A DNA stretch of 11,089 nt from Christensenella sp. UBA1259 (lineage in GTDB: Bacteria > Bacillota > Clostridia > Christensenellales > Borkfalkiaceae), in assembly GCA_002308755.1 (NCBI GenBank), contig DBVR01000018.1:2850-13938 (forward strand). The letters are read 5' to 3'. A program made the position numbers and the translations under genes. Below, one piece after another: positions 1 to 5,891 of this stretch. Numbering within the stretch: position 1 is the first letter of the stretch; every line of letters starts with the position of its first letter. The notes beneath the pieces were generated by a model. It saw only the letters and a program-made list of their open reading frames with translations, had not been told where the DNA came from and ran no database searches.

Positions 1-1374
1 TCCATCACCCGCGATTTCGACTGGTCGGAAACCGAAAACAACAAATTACTGTTCGAAATGACCGCAAAGTACGGCACTCCGTATTTTTCAAACTATATAA
101 ACTCCGATATGGAACCGTCCGACGTGCGCAGTATGTGCTGCCGTTTAAGGCTCGATTTAAGGGAACTGCGCAAGAAATCCGGCGGATTTTTCGGCAGCGG
201 CGAAAGCACGGGGTCGGTCGGCGTGGTAACGATAAACATGCCGAGAATAGCCTATCTTTCGGCTACCGAAGAAGAGTTTTACGAAAGGCTTACCCGCCTT
301 ATGGATATAGCGGCGCGTTCGTTAAAGGTAAAGAGAGATACGATCACCAAACTTCTGGACGCGGGGCTCTATCCTTACACCAAGAGATATCTAGGAACGT
401 TTGCAAACCACTTCTCGACGATAGGGCTGGTCGGTATGAACGAAGCGTGCCTCAACGCCAAGTGGATAGGCAAGAACCTTACCGACAAGACGGCGCAGAC
501 GTTCACCAAAAACGTGCTGAACTTCATGCGCAACAAACTTTCCGATTATCAGGAACTTTACGGCGACCTTTACAATCTGGAAGCGACGCCCGCGGAATCG
601 ACGGCTTTCCGTCTCGCAAAACACGACAGGAAACGCTATCCCGACATAATAACGGCGTCGGACGCCGACAAAGCGCCGTATTACACCAACAGTTCGCACC
701 TGCCCGTGGGCTTTACCGACGATATTTTCTCCGCTTTGGACATACAGGACGAATTGCAGACGTTATATACTTCGGGAACGGTATTCCACGCGTTCTTGGG
801 ACAGAAACTTCCCGACTGGAAAGCGGCGGCAAATCTTGTAAGAAAGATAGCCGAAAATTACAAACTACCGTACTACACCATGTCGCCGACCTACTCGGTG
901 TGCGCCGACCACGGCTATATTTCCGGCGAAGTGTATAAATGCCCGATATGCGGCAAGACGACGGAAGTTTACAGCAGAATAACGGGGTATTACCGTCCCG
1001 TTCAGAACTGGAACGACGGAAAGAGAGCGGAGTTCGCCGACAGAAAAGAATACGACGTGGCGCACTCGCAATTTTCGGCGAAAAGTAGCGCTTGCTGCGA
1101 AGTAAAATCCAACGCGCAGGAAGTTTCGGAAGAAGAAACTATCGGCAAGCCGATACTGTTTACGAGAAACGGCTGTCCGAACTGCAAGACGAGCAAGATG
1201 ATGCTTGACAAGGCGGGGATAAAATACGATATCGTCAACGCCGAAGAAGACAAGGAAAAAACGCTTAAATACGGCGTTAAAAAAGCGCCCACGCTTCTCG
1301 TACAGGACGGAGATAAGATACGCTACTACGACAACGCGAGTGAGATAAGGAAATATATAGAGAGCGTGAACTGA
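1..1374 (+). CDS. nrdD: Anaerobic (class III) ribonucleoside-triphosphate reductase fused to a C-terminal glutaredoxin-like domain, 5' end cut off
   Basis: Reduces ribonucleoside triphosphates to deoxynucleotides by glycyl radical chemistry in the anaerobic cytoplasm. The frame is open from base 1, so the ATP-cone and first part of the barrel lie outside; 457 residues are visible. Numbering from the internal Met at base 58: a MCCRL segment holds the likely thiyl-radical cysteine (Cys27/28); a zinc-site pattern follows (C282-x-x-H, then C295-P-I-C298); the glycyl radical segment SRITGYYRPVQNW places the radical on Gly310. A linker with adjacent Cys346-Cys347 leads into a redoxin domain (about 364-438) with a CPNC active site (Cys373, Cys376) and the APT cis-proline motif (Pro411). 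The family assignment is very secure. Its stop overlaps the next start (TGATG), implying translational coupling to the flavoprotein gene. No nrdG activase gene is visible; it may lie upstream of the window. That the fused redoxin re-reduces the active site, replacing formate, is inference. Confidence 0.96.
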   Translation, partial: SITRDFDWSETENNKLLFEMTAKYGTPYFSNYINSDMEPSDVRSMCCRLRLDLRELRKKSGGFFGSGESTGSVGVVTINMPRIAYLSATEEEFYERLTRLMDIAARSLKVKRDTITKLLDAGLYPYTKRYLGTFANHFSTIGLVGMNEACLNAKWIGKNLTDKTAQTFTKNVLNFMRNKLSDYQELYGDLYNLEATPAESTAFRLAKHDRKRYPDIITASDADKAPYYTNSSHLPVGFTDDIFSALDIQDELQTLYTSGTVFHAFLGQKLPDWKAAANLVRKIAENYKLPYYTMSPTYSVCADHGYISGEVYKCPICGKTTEVYSRITGYYRPVQNWNDGKRAEFADRKEYDVAHSQFSAKSSACCEVKSNAQEVSEEETIGKPILFTRNGCPNCKTSKMMLDKAGIKYDIVNAEEDKEKTLKYGVKKAPTLLVQDGDKIRYYDNASEIRKYIESVN

Positions 1375-2285
1375 TGTACGACATAATCGTTATAGGCGGC
1401 GGAGCGGCGGGAATGACTTCCTGCCTTTACGCTTTAAGAAACGGTAAAAAGGTATTGCTTTTGGAAAGCGAAAGTATCGGCGGACAGATAGCGACTTCGC
1501 CGAGACTGGAAAATTTTCCTTCGGTAAAACTTATAAGCGGGGAAGAGTTCGCCGACAATCTTTTCAATCAGATAATAGATCTTGGCGCGGATTTTGAGAT
1601 AGAAAAAGTTACAGGCGTTGAAAAAACCGACGGCGTCTTTACCGTTAAGACCGAATACAGAGAGTATAAGGCGAAAAGCGTGATAATCGCCGCGGGAGTA
1701 AAACATAAGCACCTGCGCACTAAATCGGAACGCGACGATTTAGTCGGCAAAGGCGTGTATTATTGCGCTATCTGCGACGGTGCGTTCTATAAGGGCAAAG
1801 AAGTTATGGTGATAGGCGACGCAAACACCGCACTTCAATACGTTCTGCTTCTTTCGTCTTACTGCAAAAAAGTTTATTTATACACGCTTTTCGATAGGTT
1901 ATTCGGCGACGAAAGTTTACAAAAAGCCGCACTCGCAAAAGACAACGTGGAGTGGGTAAAGGAAGTCGCGGTTACCGACTTTATCGGCGACACCGAACTC
2001 AAAGCGGTAGAGTACAAGGATAAAGACGGAAATATCCATTACCACGAAATACCCGCCGTATTCGTTGCAATAGGACAGATTCCCGATAATAAGGCGTTCG
2101 CCGATCTCGTCGATCTGGATAAAGAAGGATATATAATCGCGGACGAGACTTGCAAGACCAAAACCGAAGGGCTGTTCGTTGCTGGCGATTGCAGGACGAA
2201 ACCCGTTCGGCAGGTAGTTACCGCCGTCGCCGACGGCGGCGTCGCGGCGACCAACGCGTCGGTATATCTTGAAAGTTTTAAATAA
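1374..2285 (+). CDS. Thioredoxin-reductase-like flavoprotein with degenerate NADPH-binding motifs
   Basis: Low-molecular-weight thioredoxin reductase fold of 303 residues, normal length for bacterial TrxB. The FAD-binding GGGAAG motif is at residues 8-13, the redox pair CAIC at 131-134, and the C-terminal FAD motif (AGDC..., then RQ at 279-280) is intact. The NADPH domain is unusual. The usual GGGxSA/GGGNTA reads GDANTA (148-153), and the HRRxxxR signature that binds the NADPH phosphate in E. coli TrxB aligns with TLFDRLF (171-177), losing every canonical position. It overlaps the nrdD-redoxin stop by one base, with a modest AGAGAG ribosome site about 9 bases upstream, so its natural partner is probably the redoxin domain of the upstream protein. 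The family is known to include pyridine-nucleotide-independent members, such as the ferredoxin-linked enzyme of Clostridium pasteurianum. Whether this one uses ferredoxin is inference. I leave the symbol empty because trxB would imply NADPH use. Confidence 0.9.
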   Translation: MYDIIVIGGGAAGMTSCLYALRNGKKVLLLESESIGGQIATSPRLENFPSVKLISGEEFADNLFNQIIDLGADFEIEKVTGVEKTDGVFTVKTEYREYKAKSVIIAAGVKHKHLRTKSERDDLVGKGVYYCAICDGAFYKGKEVMVIGDANTALQYVLLLSSYCKKVYLYTLFDRLFGDESLQKAALAKDNVEWVKEVAVTDFIGDTELKAVEYKDKDGNIHYHEIPAVFVAIGQIPDNKAFADLVDLDKEGYIIADETCKTKTEGLFVAGDCRTKPVRQVVTAVADGGVAATNASVYLESFK

Positions 2286-2307
2286 AATAAAAACGTTTTA
2301 TTTAAGT

Positions 2308-2340
2308 TTACGCCCCGCGCAAAAATTGCGCGGGGCGTAA
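2308..2340. terminator. Probable bidirectional terminator between convergent genes
   Basis: A perfect 15-base-pair stem (2308-2322 with 2326-2340) closes on a 3-base AAA loop and contains a GC-rich core CGCCCCGCGC. It lies 22 bases after the flavoprotein stop and 25 bases before the end of the leftward membrane protein gene. The left flank (2286-2305) is A/T-rich, giving a broken U-rich tract for leftward transcripts. On the rightward side the bases after the stem are GTTATG, so no clean U-run is present there. The stem strength supports termination for both genes. Confidence 0.8.
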
Positions 2341-2365
2341 GTTATGTAAAGAGAAAATAAGGGTA

Positions 2366-2893
2366 CTATATGAACGCACAGACTATCTTGTAAAGTCCCA
2401 GGGCGATAAGGATTAGCGGCGGAATAAAGGAAAACTTTTCTATTTTTCCGACGCATTTTATTTTAGATAAAGTCATACCGAGATAGATAAGAATAGCGTG
2501 CATTAAGGCGATGGTAAGCGGAACGTAAAAAGCGTTTATTCCTATAAGGGCGAGAGAAAGATTTGCAAACGCGCCGTCGAGTCCCACCGAAAAGCCCGTT
2601 ACGAAAGACTGCCTTACGATACTCCCTTTCGGGGTATCGGTTTTTTCTTTTTTGAAAAGGTTGTAAAGCCCTATCGCAACCAGCCCTATTCCGCCGAGAT
2701 TAGCGGTTTTTTCGCTCAAAAGCCCGTCGAAAACGTGCGCCGCGTAGTTTACCGTAACGCACATTATAAACACCGTCGTGGCGATGATCACAACGACGGG
2801 AAGTCTTTTGCGGCTTTCAAAGGAAAGAGAAAAACCGCACACGAAGGAGTCTATGCTAACCGTAAACGCCGTAAGCAGAAGAAAAAAAGTCAT
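2366..2893 (-). CDS. MntP/YtaF-family (DUF204) membrane protein, putative manganese efflux pump
   Basis: A small integral membrane protein of 175 residues with about six hydrophobic segments (roughly 1-23, 33-57, 64-82, 95-118, 120-143 and 153-173). It shows the family's internal duplication: a TVSIDSFVCGFSLSF segment in the first half (Asp15) and SVGLDGAFANLSLALIG in the second (Asp106), each a membrane helix with a conserved acidic residue expected to bind metal. MntP exports Mn2+; the related YtaF is a sporulation membrane protein of uncertain function. Length is near MntP (about 188 in E. coli), while the wording of the repeats resembles YtaF about equally, so the subfamily is unresolved. 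The gene is transcribed alone and divergently from the surface protein gene. A possible -10 (TATACT on the minus strand, 2928-2933) lies upstream, but its -35 is poor. The ribosome site (GGGAT) is weak. No manganese riboswitch fits in the short leader. Confidence 0.82.
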   Translation of the reverse strand: MTFFLLLTAFTVSIDSFVCGFSLSFESRKRLPVVVIIATTVFIMCVTVNYAAHVFDGLLSEKTANLGGIGLVAIGLYNLFKKEKTDTPKGSIVRQSFVTGFSVGLDGAFANLSLALIGINAFYVPLTIALMHAILIYLGMTLSKIKCVGKIEKFSFIPPLILIALGLYKIVCAFI

Positions 2894-2956
2894 AAGCGTA
2901 TCCCGAATTCGTCATTTGTCTTTTTACAGTATATTTTTTCGCATAACGAAAATGTT

Positions 2957-2980
2957 CCCGCAAAACCTTTCGTTTTCGGG
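2957..2980. repeat. Imperfect hairpin in the divergent intergenic region
   Basis: CCCG, a bulged C, then AAAA (2957-2965) pairs with TTTTCGGG (2973-2980) around a 7-base loop. It lies upstream of both divergent promoters and has no U-run suited to termination, so a protein-binding site is as likely as an RNA structure. No known operator is recognised. Confidence 0.35.
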
Positions 2981-3019
2981 CAAAAAAATGATAAAAATCA
3001 AAAATAATGCAAAAGTAAA

Positions 3020-3048
3020 TTGACAAAGAATAAATTTTCGTGTAAAAT
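3020..3048 (+). promoter_or_regulatory. Sigma-70/SigA-type promoter of the surface protein gene
   Basis: The -35 hexamer TTGACA (3020-3025) is a perfect consensus match. It is separated by exactly 17 bases from a -10 TAAAAT (3043-3048). The start codon is 40 bases beyond the -10, with an AAGGAG ribosome site at 3070-3075. This is one of the two best promoters in the window and suggests vegetative housekeeping expression. Confidence 0.8.
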
Positions 3049-3087
3049 ACAATAGATACAGTTGACTATAAGGAGTATTAGGCTAAA

Positions 3088-5019
3088 ATGAATAAGGCTA
3101 AACCCTGCAAACTTACCTTGTTTTTATTGTGTTTCGCGGCGTTTTTGCTTGCCGCCGTATGTCTGTTTGCGGCAAGGACGAGCGTTGCGGAAGCCGCGTC
3201 CGTAAAATCGCCGAGCAATTATTTTACCGGTTCCGACGTGCTTTTCGAAGACGACAACGTCACGGCGAACGTAAAGACGGGCGAATTTTTGGAATTCAAA
3301 AACAAGCTGGCTATAAATAACGCCGCTTTCAAGTTTGAGATCCCCGCAAATTTAAGCGAACTCAAAATAACGCTTACTTCCGATCCTTTCCATACCGCGG
3401 GTGCGGTAAAAGAAGGGGAATTCTTTACGTCGGTGGATAACGTCATTACGCTGACTGCGGGCGAACTTTCGCTGAACGACGAATCGGCAGCCGGTGCAAT
3501 TCTTGCGCAGGGAGAATTTACCGTCGAATTGAAAATTACGGACAACGTGCTTTCCGTAAAAGCGGGAGGCGTTACCGTAGTCAATACCGACGAGTTTTAC
3601 AAGATAGGCGACGAAGACCGAGCCGTTGCGAAAGTCAGACTTGACTTTACCGTGGATGGTGACGACGCCGTCAAGTTCGGTATAGCGGCGGTAGATCAGA
3701 ACGTCGGGGAAGCCGGATACGAACAGACTTTCGCGCTGAACGAAAGCGGGGAAGTGAACGAGATAGCGAAACCGAGAATATCTCTCGGCGACACTTTCAA
3801 AAAAGTCGGCGCAAACGAAATCGTTGCGCTTAAAGGCAATATGTATTCCGTAAGTTTCAAGGCGTATTCCGTGTTCGGTTCTGCTGCTTATTCCGATAGC
3901 GGATTTTATATCAAAGTGGACGAAAACGACGCCGATAAAGTGTGGCTTGAAAACTCCGCAAAACCCAAGAAAGTCGCCTTCTACGAAGACGTTACAGTGG
4001 TGGTTACCGACGGCACGGTAGACGCCGAATCCTTTGACGTTAGTGTAAAAGTCAAAGCCGACGACGTTGCCGCCCCCGTTTACGGCGCAAGCGAATATGC
4101 GATAAACGCCTATAAAGCCGCGGTCATAAAAGCCGCCGAGGCGGATTATGATGAAGACGGCAAGGGCAGCGTAAGACTCGGCGAATCGTACGAAATACCT
4201 TCTATGGCAAATCTCGTATCCGACGATCTTACCCCGTACGCCAGTCTTAAAAAGACGGTCTATTATAAGACGCCGTCCAACGGTTCGGGTACTTCCGAAA
4301 ACATGAAGATATCGCTTTCCGAAGCGGGCGATTACGAATTTTACGTTGTGTTCGCCGATCAGGCGGGCAATTCCATGGAAAAGGACGATTTCTACACCTT
4401 TGACGAAGGAGACGGCAATATCGTCGTGGCGGGCACTTATTACGGCTATGTTTTCACCTTCCATATAGAAGACGACGCGCCCATTTTGGTTACCGCAAAT
4501 TCCGAAACGCAAGCAAGCGGTTACCTTAACACCAAATATACCGCAACGGCGTTTACCGTTAAATCTTCCGGCAACACCACGACTTACACGCTTTACTACA
4601 ATCCGTCCCTGACGGCTACGGAAGACGCAGAAGGTTGGGTAAAGATACCCCAAAAAGCCGACGTGAGTACGGATTACGATAGCGACGGTTTTACCTACGA
4701 CGACGTAAGCGCGATAGATTACGACGGGTCGCTTACCTTTACCCCCGTTAAACTCGGGAGTTATAAGATAGAGTGCGTAGTTACTTCCGATAACTCCGTG
4801 CGTTCTTCTTCCGCGGCGGAACTGATTGTCGTCGACAGAGAACCGAACGTCGTGAAAGTTCCCAGCCACTGGTTTAGAGACAACGTTTGGTCGGTGGTGT
4901 TCCTCGGTATCGGCACGTTGAGTCTTATCGGGATAATCGTTCTGCTGTTCGTCAAGCCCAAAGAAGAGACGGAAAAAGACGAAACGGGCAAAGCCTATAA
5001 AAAATCCGTAAGCAAATAA
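3088..5019 (+). CDS. Predicted surface protein: signal peptide, beta-rich ectodomain, C-terminal membrane anchor
   Basis: I do not recognise the family. The 643-residue product starts with a basic N-terminus and hydrophobic core (about 9-29), ending in AEA before residue 37, a good signal peptidase I site. The body is acidic, rich in Val, Thr, Asp and alternating polar/hydrophobic residues, typical of stacked immunoglobulin-like or other beta-sandwich domains; boundaries might fall near 225, 330 and 465. Two DYDxDG motifs (Asp353 and Asp529) resemble calcium-binding loops. The mature ectodomain is nearly cysteine-free. A hydrophobic segment (about 600-622) precedes a charged 21-residue tail, so the protein should be a type I membrane protein with its bulk outside. 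No LPXTG sorting signal is present. It has its own promoter and terminator, so it is a single-gene unit. The start is supported by AAGGAG 12 bases upstream, slightly long spacing. Adhesion or envelope roles are guesses. Confidence 0.85.
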   Translation: MNKAKPCKLTLFLLCFAAFLLAAVCLFAARTSVAEAASVKSPSNYFTGSDVLFEDDNVTANVKTGEFLEFKNKLAINNAAFKFEIPANLSELKITLTSDPFHTAGAVKEGEFFTSVDNVITLTAGELSLNDESAAGAILAQGEFTVELKITDNVLSVKAGGVTVVNTDEFYKIGDEDRAVAKVRLDFTVDGDDAVKFGIAAVDQNVGEAGYEQTFALNESGEVNEIAKPRISLGDTFKKVGANEIVALKGNMYSVSFKAYSVFGSAAYSDSGFYIKVDENDADKVWLENSAKPKKVAFYEDVTVVVTDGTVDAESFDVSVKVKADDVAAPVYGASEYAINAYKAAVIKAAEADYDEDGKGSVRLGESYEIPSMANLVSDDLTPYASLKKTVYYKTPSNGSGTSENMKISLSEAGDYEFYVVFADQAGNSMEKDDFYTFDEGDGNIVVAGTYYGYVFTFHIEDDAPILVTANSETQASGYLNTKYTATAFTVKSSGNTTTYTLYYNPSLTATEDAEGWVKIPQKADVSTDYDSDGFTYDDVSAIDYDGSLTFTPVKLGSYKIECVVTSDNSVRSSSAAELIVVDREPNVVKVPSHWFRDNVWSVVFLGIGTLSLIGIIVLLFVKPKEETEKDETGKAYKKSVSK

Positions 5020-5038
5020 AACGCAAATAAGCATAGGG

Positions 5039-5067
5039 CAGGACTTCGTTTTCGGAGTCCTGTTTTT
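5039..5067 (+). terminator. Rho-independent terminator after the surface protein gene
   Basis: A 10-base-pair stem with one G-U pair (5039-5048 with 5053-5062) closes on a TTTT loop and is followed directly by TTTTT (5063-5067). It is a textbook intrinsic terminator 19 bases after the surface protein stop. It is unusual in ending only 10 bases before the next start codon. Confidence 0.88.
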
Positions 5068-5077
5068 AAAAGAAAAA

Positions 5078-5890
5078 ATGATAAACTTTTACGCAGATAA
5101 AAACCAAAAACTATCCAAAGCCGTGATGCGGGATTGCGAGAATATTTCTTATTCCGCTTTCCGGAAACTTTTGCGCAACAAAGACGTAAAGGTAAACGGC
5201 GTGCGCGTAAAGGACGACGTTTTACTTAAAGTGCGCGATCTCGTGGAGATATACTACGAACCCGCAAAGAGCAAAAAGTACGACGTCGTGTATTCCGACG
5301 GGAATATTCTCGTCGTCAATAAGAAAAGCGGGTATTCGTCGGAGAGTGTTTTTCGGGATTTATGCGAAGAATACGGAAAAGTAAAGTTTATCCACAGGCT
5401 CGACAGGAACACCGCGGGAATAATGGTTTTCGCGACAAACGAGTTTTCCGAAACGGAACTTTTAAAGGGATTTAAGGAAAGAACTTTCGATAAGTTTTAC
5501 AGCGCGAGGGTTCGGGGTGTTCCCGAAAAAAAGGAAGACGTTATGACGGCGTATCTTGTAAAGGATGCGGATAACGGCACGGTAAAGGTGTCGAAAGTTC
5601 CGAAAAAAGGCGCGGTCAGAATAGTAACGGGGTATAAAGTCGTTTCAGACGACGGCAAAACCGCGGAACTTAAAGTTAGGCTTTTTACAGGCAAGACGCA
5701 CCAGATAAGGGCACACCTTGCCTTTATAGGACACCCTATCGTAGGGGACGGTAAGTACGGTGACAACGCTTTCAATAAGGAGATCGGTGCGAAAAGCCAG
5801 ATGCTTTGCGCGACGGAGATAGTTTTTCATTTCGGCAAAGACTCCCGCCTTTATTATCTGGACGGGAAATCGTTTAAGGTAGATAACTGA
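5078..5890 (+). CDS. RluA-family RNA pseudouridine synthase
   Basis: Converts specific uridines in rRNA or tRNA to pseudouridine in the cytoplasm; the target site cannot be told from sequence. An N-terminal S4 RNA-binding domain (about 11-60) is followed by the catalytic domain. The family signature reads HRLDRNTAGIMVFA, with Asp109 the expected catalytic aspartate. Downstream, GKTHQIRAHLAFIGHPIVGD matches the conserved RluA-type HQIRxH motif. At 270 residues it is slightly shorter than typical RluC/RluD (about 300-320). The motif normally reading NKPxG is NKKSG here. The chosen start keeps the S4 domain whole; the next in-frame Met (residue 17) would cut into it. The ribosome site is weak (AAAAGAAAAA), and a terminator ends 10 bases upstream. 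The stop is one base from the rqcH start, so the two genes are surely co-transcribed. RluA family is certain; subgroup is not. Confidence 0.92.
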   Translation: MINFYADKNQKLSKAVMRDCENISYSAFRKLLRNKDVKVNGVRVKDDVLLKVRDLVEIYYEPAKSKKYDVVYSDGNILVVNKKSGYSSESVFRDLCEEYGKVKFIHRLDRNTAGIMVFATNEFSETELLKGFKERTFDKFYSARVRGVPEKKEDVMTAYLVKDADNGTVKVSKVPKKGAVRIVTGYKVVSDDGKTAELKVRLFTGKTHQIRAHLAFIGHPIVGDGKYGDNAFNKEIGAKSQMLCATEIVFHFGKDSRLYYLDGKSFKVDN

Positions 5891-5891
5891 T

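Noticed and set aside
135..938. A 267-codon plus-strand frame inside nrdD
   Set aside because: Out-of-frame reading of a conserved enzyme; the product is Arg-rich and featureless.
2894..3087. A possible manganese riboswitch (yybP-ykoY) for the MntP/YtaF gene
   Set aside because: The leader is too short after the likely promoter, and the conserved yybP-ykoY core is not visible on the minus strand.
3352..5034. A 560-codon open frame on the minus strand opposite the surface protein gene
   Set aside because: It mirrors the codon pattern of the sense gene, has no ribosome site or recognisable motif, and its product is an implausible mix of Phe, Val, Arg and Gly. The sense protein has a signal peptide, anchor, promoter and terminator.
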